Source: Eubacterium sp. (GTDB lineage: Bacteria; Bacillota; Clostridia; Lachnospirales; Lachnospiraceae). Taken from it: DNA of 64,000 nucleotides. The notes under the pieces were generated by a model that saw only the letters and a program-made list of their open reading frames with translations, was not told the DNA's origin and made no database searches. The DNA is taken from assembly GCA_021769425.1 (NCBI GenBank), contig JAETSX010000008.1, positions 1-64,000 of the forward strand. The letters run 5' to 3'. Within the stretch, counting starts at the first letter, position 1; every line of letters begins with the position of its first letter. Position numbers and translations under genes: made by a program. This document shows, in pieces, positions 35,785 to 43,987 of the stretch.

Positions 35785-36492
35785 ATGGTATCATATCAAT
35801 TGACGCGAAGCAAACGGAAAAGCCTTTCTATTGTGATTGAAAAAGACGGAACCGTACAGGTAAAGGCGCCCAACTGGCTGCCAAAATATAAGATCGACCA
35901 ATTTATTCAGCAAAAAGCAGACTGGATTCAGGAGAAACAAAGGGAAATTTCAATGCTGGAACAGAAGAAACCAGTTCACACCTTCCGGGAAGGAGACTGT
36001 TTTCTGTTTCAGGGGGAATCCTATCGGCTTATATGCAGAGCATGCAAAGGGATTGTATTGGAACAGAGAGAAAAACTTTTGTGTGTGACATTAGATTCGG
36101 AAGGGACAGACGCTTCCAATGTGCGAAGGAGGCTGGAGGAATGGTATCTTCTGCAGGCAAAACAGATATTCCAGGAGCGGGTCAGCCAGTATTATCCGCT
36201 GGTATCCCGTGTGGCGGAAAGCTTTGGAAAAGAGATTGGCCCTGTAAACCGTATCTCCATCCGCAACCAGAAAACCCGTTGGGGAAGCTGCAGCAGTAAA
36301 GGAAATCTGAATTTTAACTGGCGGCTTGTGATGGCGCCGGCGGAAATTCTGGATTACGTGGTGGTGCATGAACTGTGCCATCTGGCCTATCTGAACCATT
36401 CCAGGCAGTTCTGGCAGATGGTAAGCTGTGTTATTCCGGATTGCCGGGAACGCAGAAGCTGGCTGAGAGCCAATGGGCCGCTGTTATACTAA
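35785..36492 (+). CDS. YgjP-like (DUF45, M48-type) metallopeptidase
   Basis: 235 residues. The zinc site is VVHELCHLAYLNHS with HELCH at 195-199 and a third His at 205. Upstream are NRISIRNQKTRWGSCSSKGN and LNFNWRLVMAP, which mark the YgjP/DUF45 group. Cytoplasmic, no signal peptide. The substrate is unknown; family members are often near restriction or repair genes, which are not present here. ATG 35785 has GGAGATTACAGC upstream. A hairpin overlaps the stop codon. Confidence 0.85.
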   Translation: MVSYQLTRSKRKSLSIVIEKDGTVQVKAPNWLPKYKIDQFIQQKADWIQEKQREISMLEQKKPVHTFREGDCFLFQGESYRLICRACKGIVLEQREKLLCVTLDSEGTDASNVRRRLEEWYLLQAKQIFQERVSQYYPLVSRVAESFGKEIGPVNRISIRNQKTRWGSCSSKGNLNFNWRLVMAPAEILDYVVVHELCHLAYLNHSRQFWQMVSCVIPDCRERRSWLRANGPLLY

Positions 36493-36521
36493 GCGTCAAA
36501 AAAACTGACGCTAAGTATAAC
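36483..36521 (+). terminator. Hairpin overlapping the stop of the YgjP-like gene
   Basis: 16-bp arms GTTATACTAAGCGTCA and TGACGCTAAGTATAAC with one mismatch. No T-tract follows. A second 12-bp perfect hairpin (36580-36591/36596-36607) lies before the next gene. Confidence 0.45.
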
Positions 36522-36641
36522 AATATGTACACAGCCGCACAAAGGAAAATTGCCGCTTTGCGGCATGCGGCTGGCGCAACTGCACGGCAAATCTTTTTGC
36601 CGTGCAGTATAGAATGGGAGAATTAGAAAAGGAGATTAGCA

Positions 36642-37034
36642 TTGAGAGAGACAATTTTATTATTTCATTTTTCAGACAAAGACAGGAGAAACAAACTAAC
36701 CAGGGCCCTGCTGCCCTTGCGGATGAAAATCAGGGAAGTTGCCAGAGAAGATTATCTGCAGCCGGTGGGATATCTGGCAGGAAATAAGGAAATTCCTTCC
36801 ACAGATGAAAAGTATGATGGGGAAGAGTTAGACGGGGAAATGATGCTGATGGCAGGGCTTTCCGGCCCTCAGGTGGATCAGGCATTAAGGGCTGTCCGCA
36901 AATCGGGGATCGGCCCCATTCCGTATAAGGCAGTGCTGACGTCTGTTAATCAGAGTTGGAATGCAATCAAGCTTTTTCAGGAAATAAAATCGGAACATGG
37001 GCAGATGGAAACCGAGAGCGGGGCAAGGAACTAA
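36642..37034 (+). CDS. DUF3783 domain protein
   Basis: 130 residues. VDQALRAVRKSGIGPIPYKAVLT followed by NQSWNAIKLFQEIKSEH fits the small DUF3783 family, whose function is unknown. Starts with TTG 36642 after AAAAGGAG at 36627. It lies about 115 bases before the dGTPase gene. Confidence 0.75.
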   Translation: MRETILLFHFSDKDRRNKLTRALLPLRMKIREVAREDYLQPVGYLAGNKEIPSTDEKYDGEELDGEMMLMAGLSGPQVDQALRAVRKSGIGPIPYKAVLTSVNQSWNAIKLFQEIKSEHGQMETESGARN

Positions 37035-37148
37035 AAGTTCTGCCTGTGCGGCTGGAATTTGCCTGTACAGACGGCAAAAGGAGGAAAACCGCTGGGGAAA
37101 AGCCTTTGCCAAAACAAATGAGATAAAAATAGTTTGGAGGACAATGCA

Positions 37149-38771
37149 GTGGAATGGAAGAGATTGCTCTGTTCGGAGAGAGTTAGGAACTATACAAGCT
37201 CATCTTCCTGCGATTTCCGCACGGAATATGAGAAAGATTATCACAGAATTATCGGAAGCGCGTCCTTTCGGAGGCTGCAGGATAAGACCCAGGTTTTTCC
37301 CCTGGATCGAAGCGATTTTGTAAGAACCAGGCTGACCCATTCCCTGGAGGTATCCTCTTTTGCCAAATCTCTGGGACAGAATATCGGCAGGGGACTGCAG
37401 CAGAATCAGATCGATCCGGAATTTTTACCGGAATATCAGGGATATCTCTGTGATATTCTGCAATGCGCAGGGCTTTTGCATGATATTGGTAATCCGCCTT
37501 TCGGACACTTTGGGGAAACGGCCATCCGGGACTGGTTTCGGCGGCATCTGCCGGAGATTTCCTATAAAAGAAAAGACGGCAGGATACAGTTTTTGAATCA
37601 GATTTTATCAGAACAGATGCAGAAGGATTTTTACTATTTTGAGGGAAACACTCAAGCATTGCGGCTGGTGGCAAAGCTTCACTATCTGGTGGATGAAAAT
37701 GGGATGAACCTGACGAAAGCGCTGCTGGGAACCATTATCAAATATCCGGGCTCATCACTGGAAAGAAAAAGCACAAGCCATAGGAAACATAAGAAAATGG
37801 GCTACTATTATGCAGAACGGGAATTGTTTGCCGATTTACAAAAAAGTCTGGGAACCGAAGGAAACCGCCATCCCCTTGCTTTTGTGCTGGAGGCGGCAGA
37901 CGATATTGCATACAAGACGGCGGATATTGAGGACGCTGTGAAAAAAGGCTGCATTTCTTATGAACAGCTGGTGGAGGAATTGGAGCAGACGGAACGGAAG
38001 CTGGAAGAGAAAGCGGAGCAGGCGGAACGGAAGCTGGAAGAGAAAGCGGAGCAGGCGGAACAGAAGCTGGAAGAGAAAGTGGAGCAGGCGGAACGGAAGC
38101 TGGAAGAGAAAGCGGAGCAGAAGGATCAGGCTGATGGGGAAAAGCCGTCAGAAGGTATTTTTACGGTAAGCCAGAAAGACAGCTTCCATAAGATGACAGA
38201 GAACCTGAAACGGAAATATGCGAGGGCAAAACAGCGGGGACTGAAACAGCCGGGAATTAATGCGGTGCAGAACTGGGCGGTATACCTTCAGGGATGGATG
38301 ATTAATGACGCCACAGACAGCTTTATCCGGAATTACGCTGCATTGATGGATGGAACTTATGGGAGCCATGGGGAAGATTTGTTTACCGGCACAGGGGGAG
38401 AGGCCATGATGGATGCGCTGGGGGACATTGCATACCGGTATGCGTTCCAGATTAAGCCGATTTTGAAGCTGGAAATTGCAGCTCAGTCAGTGTTTGATTT
38501 TTTGCTGGAGCGGTTTGTACAGGCGGCGCTCTATTATGATACCGGAGAAGAACAGACGGAAGTGCAGAGGAAACTCATGGAACTTTTGTCGGATAATTAC
38601 ATAGCGATTTACCGTCATTTTGCCCGGGAAGTTGAGGAGGGGAACGGAACAGAGGAAGAGAAGGAAGCGGAATTGCTGTATCTCAGGCTGCTTCTGGTGA
38701 CAGATCATATTTGCGGAATGACAGACAGTTATGCCAAGGGACTGTATCAGGAGCTGAAGGGGATCGATTGA
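37149..38771 (+). CDS. dgt: dGTP triphosphohydrolase with a coiled-coil repeat insert
   Basis: 540-residue HD-superfamily enzyme that hydrolyses dGTP (or other dNTPs) to nucleoside and tripolyphosphate. Metal ligands are His64 (RLTHSLEV), His111-Asp112 (LHDIGNPPFGHFGE) and the Asp in EAADDIAYKTADIEDA. GTG 37149 is chosen since GGAGG lies 8 bases upstream; TTG 37134 is inside that ribosome site. Residues about 281-325 hold four copies of an 11-residue unit (EQAERKLEEKA) forming a highly charged helix not seen in ordinary Dgt; it lies between the catalytic part and the C-terminal helical part. Confidence 0.9.
   Translation: MEWKRLLCSERVRNYTSSSSCDFRTEYEKDYHRIIGSASFRRLQDKTQVFPLDRSDFVRTRLTHSLEVSSFAKSLGQNIGRGLQQNQIDPEFLPEYQGYLCDILQCAGLLHDIGNPPFGHFGETAIRDWFRRHLPEISYKRKDGRIQFLNQILSEQMQKDFYYFEGNTQALRLVAKLHYLVDENGMNLTKALLGTIIKYPGSSLERKSTSHRKHKKMGYYYAERELFADLQKSLGTEGNRHPLAFVLEAADDIAYKTADIEDAVKKGCISYEQLVEELEQTERKLEEKAEQAERKLEEKAEQAEQKLEEKVEQAERKLEEKAEQKDQADGEKPSEGIFTVSQKDSFHKMTENLKRKYARAKQRGLKQPGINAVQNWAVYLQGWMINDATDSFIRNYAALMDGTYGSHGEDLFTGTGGEAMMDALGDIAYRYAFQIKPILKLEIAAQSVFDFLLERFVQAALYYDTGEEQTEVQRKLMELLSDNYIAIYRHFAREVEEGNGTEEEKEAELLYLRLLLVTDHICGMTDSYAKGLYQELKGID
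37990..38121 (+). repeat. Four 33-bp in-frame repeats in dgt
   Basis: The unit codes EQAERKLEEKA; copies differ by one to three bases. Copy number can change without a frameshift. Confidence 0.88.
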
Positions 38772-38860
38772 TGTTCGCAGCTCCTGATGCTGGCTTTTTG
38801 TTAGAAATAATAGTTTTTTACATATTGCACAAAAATAGCCCTGCACTTTTGTGAATTATA

Positions 38861-38939
38861 TTGATTGAAAATGATTGAAAATGATGGTATTATACAGATA
38901 CAATCAAAAACAACAAAAAACAGTCAAAATCAATCAAAT
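38861..38939 (+). promoter_or_regulatory. fruR promoter with DeoR-type operator repeats
   Basis: TTGAAA (38865-38870), 17 bases, TATTAT (38888-38893). Around it are two TGATTGAAAA units (from 38862 and 38872). After the -10 come inverted copies: CAATCAAAAA (38901), CAGTCAAAAT (38921) and CAATCAAATG (38931). Such multiple TGATTGA-like sites are typical of DeoR/FruR autorepression, probably relieved by fructose 1-phosphate. Confidence 0.75.
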
Positions 38940-38950
38940 GAGGAACCAAT

Positions 38951-39733
38951 ATGCTGTTAGAAAAAAGGCTGGGAGAAATCCTGAAATTAGTGGAGAAGAA
39001 CGGCAGTGTGACCGTACAGGAACTGACCGAGCATCTTCAGGCTTCCGAGTCCACCATCCGAAGGGATTTGTGCCTGCTGGATGAGGAAGGAAAGCTGAAT
39101 AAGGTTCATGGAGGCGCCACTGCCATCAATACATCTTATGCCAGTGCAAGGGATGTGGAGGTGGAATACCGCAAGAACCTGAACCGGGAAGAAAAGGAAG
39201 ACATTGCCAGATATGCAGCGTCCCTGATTAGGCCGGATGATTTGGTTTACCTGGATGCCGGAACTACTACGGAGCGCGTCATTGATTTCATTACGGAGAA
39301 GAGAGCAGTGTATGTGACCAATGCCATCGGCCATGCCAAGCGTCTGGTGCAGGCGGGGTGTGAAGCCCACATCCTGGGCGGGAAATTCAAGCTGTCCACA
39401 GAGGCTGTTGTAGGGATTGAAACTGCATCCGAGCTGGAGAAATTTAATTTTACCATCGGATTTATAGGAACCAACGGAATCAGCCGCAGGGCAGGGTTTT
39501 CCACGCCGGACATCGAAGAGGCCATGGTAAAGCGCAGGGCGGTTATTCAGTGCCGTAGGCCATATATTTTAGGAGATTCAGGCAAATTCAATCAGATTTC
39601 GCCGGTCACCTTCGCTGGCATTGAAGATGCAGAGCTGATTACCACAGAAATCAAACATGACAGTTTCCGGGATTTGAAGAATATTATTGAAATAACAAAA
39701 AGGCAGAAGAAACAGGAAAGGAGCACATTATGA
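38951..39733 (+). CDS. fruR: DeoR-family transcriptional repressor (FruR type)
   Basis: 260 residues. An N-terminal helix-turn-helix (ILKLVEKNGSVTVQELTEHLQASESTIRRDL, residues about 8-40) is followed by the DeoR sensor domain with DLVYLDAGTTTERVI and IGFIGTNGIS. This is the pattern of repressors that bind phosphosugars. It is first in the unit, overlaps fruK by 4 bases (ATGA), and its promoter carries likely operator repeats. Confidence 0.9.
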   Translation: MLLEKRLGEILKLVEKNGSVTVQELTEHLQASESTIRRDLCLLDEEGKLNKVHGGATAINTSYASARDVEVEYRKNLNREEKEDIARYAASLIRPDDLVYLDAGTTTERVIDFITEKRAVYVTNAIGHAKRLVQAGCEAHILGGKFKLSTEAVVGIETASELEKFNFTIGFIGTNGISRRAGFSTPDIEEAMVKRRAVIQCRRPYILGDSGKFNQISPVTFAGIEDAELITTEIKHDSFRDLKNIIEITKRQKKQERSTL

Positions 39734-40641
39734 TTTACACAGTAACTTTTAACCCAAGTCTGGACTATATTGTGAGCGTTGACGATTTCACCTTGGGACG
39801 GGTCAACCGTACCACGAAAGAGTTGGTATATCCCGGTGGGAAAGGCGTTAATGTCTCTCTGGTGCTGAAGAATCTGGGAATGGAGAATACAGCCCTGGGA
39901 TTTACAGCCGGATTTACCGGAACAGAAATTGAACGGGGATTGAAGGAATGGGGATGTTTGACTGATTTTATCCAGATTCCGGAGGGAATGTCCAGAATCA
40001 ATATGAAGCTCCGTTCCAGGGAAGAAAGTGAGATTAATGGCCAGGGTCCCAAGATTTCTGAGGAAGCTTTGGAAGAGCTTTATCAGAAACTGGACGCCAT
40101 GGAGCCGGAGGATGTGCTGGTGCTGGCAGGAAGCATTCCGAACAGTATGCCGGATTCCAGCTATGAGCAGATTCTGGCAAGGGTACAGGAGAAGAACATC
40201 CGGGCTGTGGTAGACGCCACAGGAGATTTGCTGGTGAATGTGCTGAAGTACCATCCGTTTTTGATAAAGCCCAATAACCATGAACTGGAAGAGATTTTTC
40301 ATGTGCCGATGGACAGCCAGGAAACCATTGTCGCTCATGCGAAAAAGATGCAGGAGATGGGTGCGCAGAACGTGCTGATTTCCATGGCGGGAGACGGCGC
40401 GATTCTTGTGGCGGCTGACAAAAGCGTATGGCAGAGCCCGGCGCCGAAAGGAAAAGTGGTGAATTCCGTGGGAGCCGGAGATTCCATGGTGGCAGGGTTT
40501 ATTACCGGATATTTAAAAAGCAAAAGTTACGAAAAAGCTTTTCATATGGGAATCTGCACCGGAAGCGCCAGTGCATTTTCAGAACGGCTGGCAACTCAAG
40601 CGGAGGTTGACGGGATTTTAGAACAGATGGGATGGAAATAA
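39730..40641 (+). CDS. fruK: 1-phosphofructokinase
   Basis: 303-residue PfkB/ribokinase-family kinase converting fructose 1-phosphate to fructose 1,6-bisphosphate. MIYTVTFNPSLDYIV and GRVNRTTKELVYPGGKGVNVS at the N-terminus are typical of FruK/LacC; the catalytic base is Asp251 in SVGAGDSMVAGF. The usual fruA permease gene does not follow; HPr and enzyme I genes are there instead. Confidence 0.9.
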   Translation: MIYTVTFNPSLDYIVSVDDFTLGRVNRTTKELVYPGGKGVNVSLVLKNLGMENTALGFTAGFTGTEIERGLKEWGCLTDFIQIPEGMSRINMKLRSREESEINGQGPKISEEALEELYQKLDAMEPEDVLVLAGSIPNSMPDSSYEQILARVQEKNIRAVVDATGDLLVNVLKYHPFLIKPNNHELEEIFHVPMDSQETIVAHAKKMQEMGAQNVLISMAGDGAILVAADKSVWQSPAPKGKVVNSVGAGDSMVAGFITGYLKSKSYEKAFHMGICTGSASAFSERLATQAEVDGILEQMGWK

Positions 40642-40684
40642 TTCCGGATTGGCGGCAGTTCAGTCAGAGAACAATAGAAATGAT

Positions 40685-40714
40685 CTGGCAAAAATCAGAC
40701 AAATATATTATAAT
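40685..40714 (+). promoter_or_regulatory. Promoter of the HPr gene
   Basis: CTGGCA (40685-40690), an 18-base spacer and a perfect TATAAT (40709-40714), 34 bases before ATG 40748. Confidence 0.5.
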
Positions 40715-40747
40715 ACATTTACAATAAAAGAAAAGGAGAATAAGATT

Positions 40748-41005
40748 ATGAAAACATTTGACTACACCATTACAGATCCAGAAGGAATTCATGCAAGACC
40801 GGCAGGGCTTTTTGTCAAAGAAGCTGGAAAATTTGCAAGCAAGATTACCATTGCAAAAGATGGCAAGGAAGTAGACGCAAAGAGGATTTTCGGTATTATG
40901 AGCCTTGGGGTAAAAAAAGACAATACCGTAACATTAAAGATGGAAGGCGATGACGAGGAAGAGGCTTTCACTGCATTAGAAGCATTTTTCAAAGAAAATC
41001 TGTAA
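40748..41005 (+). CDS. ptsH: PTS phosphocarrier protein HPr, Arg46 variant
   Basis: 85 residues. His15 in GIHARPAG accepts phosphate from enzyme I and passes it to EII complexes. The position equal to regulatory Ser46 (classical KSIMGVMSLG) here reads KRIFGIMSLG, so residue 46 is Arg (AGG codon). HPr kinase could not phosphorylate this site, and the protein should not act as a CcpA co-repressor. AAAAGGAG precedes ATG 40748. Confidence 0.93.
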   Translation: MKTFDYTITDPEGIHARPAGLFVKEAGKFASKITIAKDGKEVDAKRIFGIMSLGVKKDNTVTLKMEGDDEEEAFTALEAFFKENL

Positions 41006-41027
41006 AACGTAATCAAATACAGGTAAT

Positions 41028-41055
41028 TGCAAAGCCGGCATTCTCCGGCTTTGCA
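41028..41055 (+). terminator. Hairpin between ptsH and ptsI
   Basis: 11-bp perfect stem (41028-41038/41045-41055), 6-base loop, with GAATTTTT about 10 bases further on. It may act as a partial terminator that sets the HPr to enzyme I ratio. Confidence 0.5.
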
Positions 41056-41092
41056 GTTGCCTGAATTTTTAAACAGCGAAAGGAGAAGCCAA

Positions 41093-42721
41093 ATGTTAAA
41101 ATTCAGTGGGAGCAGCGTATTTGGCGGTGTGGCGATTGGAAAGCTTTTTATCTTTCAGAAAAATGAGAATAAAGTGGAACGCCGGCACATTGAGGATGTA
41201 GAGAAAGAAACAGAGCGGTTTGAAAAGGCAAAGGAAAAGGCGTTAGAGCAGCTTCAGGGATTATATGAGAAAGCCCTGAAAGACGTGGGAGAAGCCAACG
41301 CCATGATTTTTGAAGTGCATCAGATGATGTTGGAGGATTTGGATTATCAGGATTCGATCCATTATATGATAAAGGAACAGCAGATTAATGCAGAGTTTGC
41401 AGTGGCTCAGACCAGCGACAATTTTGCGGAAATGTTTGCTGCCATGGATGACGCCTACATGCAGGGGCGAGCGGCAGATGTCCGTGATATTTCCGAACGG
41501 TTAATCAGTATTTTGACGGATTCCCAGAGCAGCATGGATGTTTTTCAGGAGCCGGTTGTCATTGTGGCCGAGGATCTTGCCCCCAGCGAAACGGTGCAGT
41601 TTGAGAAAGATAAGCTGCTTGCCATTGTAACCCGGCAGGGTTCCGCTAACTCCCATACGGCAATTCTGGCAAGGACTATGGATATTCCTGCAGTGATTCA
41701 GGCAGACATCGGCCTGGATCCGGAATATAATGGAAAGACTGTGATTGTAGATGGATTTACCGGAGATATTTATTTAGATCCGGATGAAGAAACCTCTAAG
41801 GTAATGGAAGCAAAACTGGCAGATTGTCTGGCGGAAAAAGAATTGCTGCAGCAGTTAAAGGGCAAAGAGGATGTGACGCTGGATGGAAAGCAACTGAAGC
41901 TTTATGCCAATATCGGTAATCCCGGGGATGTGGCAAATGTGCTCCGCAATGATGCAAAGGGAATCGGCTTGTTCCGAAGTGAATTCCTGTATCTGGAAAG
42001 TGAGGATTTTCCAACAGAAGAGGAACAATTTAAGGCTTACAAAGCGGTTGCGGAAAATATGGCCGGAAAGAAAGTTATCATCCGTACGCTGGATATCGGC
42101 GCAGACAAGACTGTGGATTATTTCAAGCTGGACAAGGAAGAGAACCCTGCCATGGGATACCGGGCCATCCGTATATGCTTAAAGCAGCCGGAAATATTCA
42201 AAACCCAGCTTCGTGCCCTGTACCGTGCATCCAATTACGGTGAGATTGCCATTATGTTCCCCATGATTATTTCCGTGGAAGAAGTAAGGAAAATTAAGAA
42301 GATTGTGGAGGAAGTGAAGACGGAACTGACGGAACTTGCCGTTCCCTTTAAAGATGTGGAACTGGGCGTGATGATTGAGACGCCGGCGGCTGTTATGGTC
42401 AGCGATGAGCTGGCAAAAGAAGTGGACTTTTTCAGCATCGGAACCAACGATCTGACCCAGTATACCCTTGCCATCGACAGGCAGAATGCAAAACTGGGCG
42501 ATTTCTACAATGCCCATCATCCGGCGATCCTTAAGATGATTGAAACGGTAGTGAAGAATGCCCATGCGGCAGGCATTTGGGCAGGCATCTGCGGAGAATT
42601 GGGCGCGGATTTGAGCCTGACAGAGACCTTCCTGAAAATGGGAGTGGACGAATTGTCCGTATCGCCGGCGATGACGCTTAGGGTGAGAAAAATTATACGG
42701 GAGACAGATACCAGTAAATAA
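41093..42721 (+). CDS. ptsI: PTS enzyme I (PEP-protein phosphotransferase)
   Basis: 542 residues. Takes phosphate from phosphoenolpyruvate and gives it to HPr. Order: HPr-binding helical domain, the phosphohistidine loop GSANSHTAILAR with His188, then the PEP-binding barrel with GIGLFRSEFLY, FSIGTNDLTQYTLA and the Cys loop AGICGELG. ATG 41093 follows AAAGGAGAAG. Confidence 0.95.
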   Translation: MLKFSGSSVFGGVAIGKLFIFQKNENKVERRHIEDVEKETERFEKAKEKALEQLQGLYEKALKDVGEANAMIFEVHQMMLEDLDYQDSIHYMIKEQQINAEFAVAQTSDNFAEMFAAMDDAYMQGRAADVRDISERLISILTDSQSSMDVFQEPVVIVAEDLAPSETVQFEKDKLLAIVTRQGSANSHTAILARTMDIPAVIQADIGLDPEYNGKTVIVDGFTGDIYLDPDEETSKVMEAKLADCLAEKELLQQLKGKEDVTLDGKQLKLYANIGNPGDVANVLRNDAKGIGLFRSEFLYLESEDFPTEEEQFKAYKAVAENMAGKKVIIRTLDIGADKTVDYFKLDKEENPAMGYRAIRICLKQPEIFKTQLRALYRASNYGEIAIMFPMIISVEEVRKIKKIVEEVKTELTELAVPFKDVELGVMIETPAAVMVSDELAKEVDFFSIGTNDLTQYTLAIDRQNAKLGDFYNAHHPAILKMIETVVKNAHAAGIWAGICGELGADLSLTETFLKMGVDELSVSPAMTLRVRKIIRETDTSK

Positions 42722-42725
42722 AAGC

Positions 42726-43589
42726 ATGACAGAGAAGAAAGATCAGATTTTACAGAAAGCCCAACAAAAACTGGAATACCTGAAACAATACCTTGCAGAT
42801 CTCGGCAGCGCTGCCGTTGCCTTTTCCAGCGGCGTGGATTCTACGTTTTTATTGAAAATTGCCCATGAAGTTCTGGGAGATAAGGTAATTGCAGTGACAG
42901 CCAGTTCTGCTTCCTTTCCGGGCAGAGAATTGGAAGAGGCAAAAGAATTCTGCAAAGAAGAAGGAATTCGTCAGGTTGTTTTTGAATCAAAGGAACTGGA
43001 GATGGAAGGATTCAGCCAAAATCCCCCTAACCGGTGCTATATCTGTAAGAAACAACTGCTCCTTCGGATTCAAAGCATTGCAGAAGAGAATCAAATGTCC
43101 TGTGTGGCGGAAGGCTCCAACGTGGACGATGAAGGAGATTACAGGCCGGGCATGCAGGCGGTGGCGGAGCTTGGGGTGAAAAGCCCCTTAAGGGAAGCCG
43201 GGCTGACAAAAGAAGAAATCCGCCTTTTATCAAAGAGAATGGGGCTTGCTTCCTGGGAAAAGCCTTCCTTTGCATGCCTTGCTTCGCGGTTTCCCTATGG
43301 AGAACCCATTACCGCCGAAAGGCTTGCCATGGTGGGACAGGCGGAAGAGTTGCTGCTGCAGCTGGGATTTTCTCAGTTTCGGGTCCGCATTCATGGAAGT
43401 ATGGCCAGAATTGAGGTTTTGCCGGAGGATTTTTCAAGGCTGATTCAGGAAGCGATCAGAAATCAGATTACAAAACAGTTTCAGGAGTACGGATTCACCT
43501 ATGTTTCCATGGATTTGACAGGATACCGGACCGGAAGCATGAATGAGACGCTGAAAAAAACTCTTGACAAATCAAAAATGCAATGGTAA
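42726..43589 (+). CDS. larE: LarE-type ATP-dependent sacrificial sulfur transferase
   Basis: 287 residues. The PP-loop is FSSGVDSTFLL; later marks are VTASSASFPGRELEEAKEF, the RCYICKKQLL Cys pair, EGSNVDDEGDYRPGM, and the Cys-containing SFACLASRFPYG. LarE donates sulfur to the nickel-pincer cofactor of lactate racemase. No larA, larB or larC is in the window. It starts 4 bases after ptsI without a strong ribosome site, so it is probably translated by coupling. Its last codons contain the likely ptsG promoter. Confidence 0.88.
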   Translation: MTEKKDQILQKAQQKLEYLKQYLADLGSAAVAFSSGVDSTFLLKIAHEVLGDKVIAVTASSASFPGRELEEAKEFCKEEGIRQVVFESKELEMEGFSQNPPNRCYICKKQLLLRIQSIAEENQMSCVAEGSNVDDEGDYRPGMQAVAELGVKSPLREAGLTKEEIRLLSKRMGLASWEKPSFACLASRFPYGEPITAERLAMVGQAEELLLQLGFSQFRVRIHGSMARIEVLPEDFSRLIQEAIRNQITKQFQEYGFTYVSMDLTGYRTGSMNETLKKTLDKSKMQW

Positions 43590-43592
43590 TTT
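43564..43592 (+). promoter_or_regulatory. Promoter of ptsG inside the end of larE
   Basis: TTGACA (43564-43569), 17 bases, TAATTT (43587-43592). A start near 43599 would put the RAT element at the very 5' end of the transcript. Confidence 0.55.
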
Positions 43593-43608
43593 AGTACATA
43601 TGATATAG

Positions 43609-43638
43609 TATGTTACTTATTTAGATAAGGCATTAACT
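43609..43638 (+). promoter_or_regulatory. RAT-type RNA antiterminator of the GlcT/LicT class
   Basis: TGTTACTTATTTAGATAAGG followed by CATTAAC matches the recalled GlcT RAT pattern TGTTACTGATT..GATCAGGCAT. It folds with CTTAT/ATAAG and GTTA/TAAC helices and internal loops. Its 3' part (43627-43637) is also the left arm of the terminator, the classic mutually exclusive design. Confidence 0.75.
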
Positions 43639-43681
43639 ATGCATAAATATTTTGGATGTTTATGTGTGTTAGTGCCTTTTT
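43627..43681 (+). terminator. Conditional terminator in the ptsG leader
   Basis: AAGGCATTAAC (43627-43637) pairs with GTTAGTGCCTT (43668-43678, one G-T pair), followed by T5. It overlaps the RAT, so binding of an antiterminator to the RAT would block it. Confidence 0.75.
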
Positions 43682-43713
43682 CTTATATTTTTCTATAAAT
43701 TGCGCACAGTAAC

Positions 43714-43943
43714 GATATGTTCAGGATGCTGGGTAAGGATGATATGTTCAGGATACTGGGTAAGGACGATGTGTTCAGGATGCTGGGTAAGGACGATGTG
43801 TTCAGGATGCTGGGTAAGGACGATGTGTTCAGGATGCTGGGTAAGGACGATATGTTCAGCATACTGCGTATGCTCTGACATACCGTAAATACTGACATAC
43901 CGTAAATACTGACATACCGTAAATACTGACATACCGTAAATAC
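43714..43943. repeat. Two tandem arrays in the ptsG leader
   Basis: Array 1: five 27-bp units from 43714 (GATGTGTTCAGG, then ATGCTGGGTAAGGAC) plus a partial sixth. Then comes a 7-bp hairpin AGCATAC/GTATGCT (about 43857-43873). Array 2: four perfect 17-bp units from 43876 (TGACATACCGTAAATAC). They lengthen the leader between terminator and ptsG start by about 230 bases. Open frames on either strand simply follow the period. Confidence 0.92.
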
Positions 43944-43987
43944 ACATTGACTCCAAATATTTAAAAATAAAGAAAAGGAGAAGAAAT

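Noticed and set aside
41028-41055. Riboswitch or antiterminator before ptsI
   Set aside because: Only a simple hairpin is visible; no conserved aptamer pattern.
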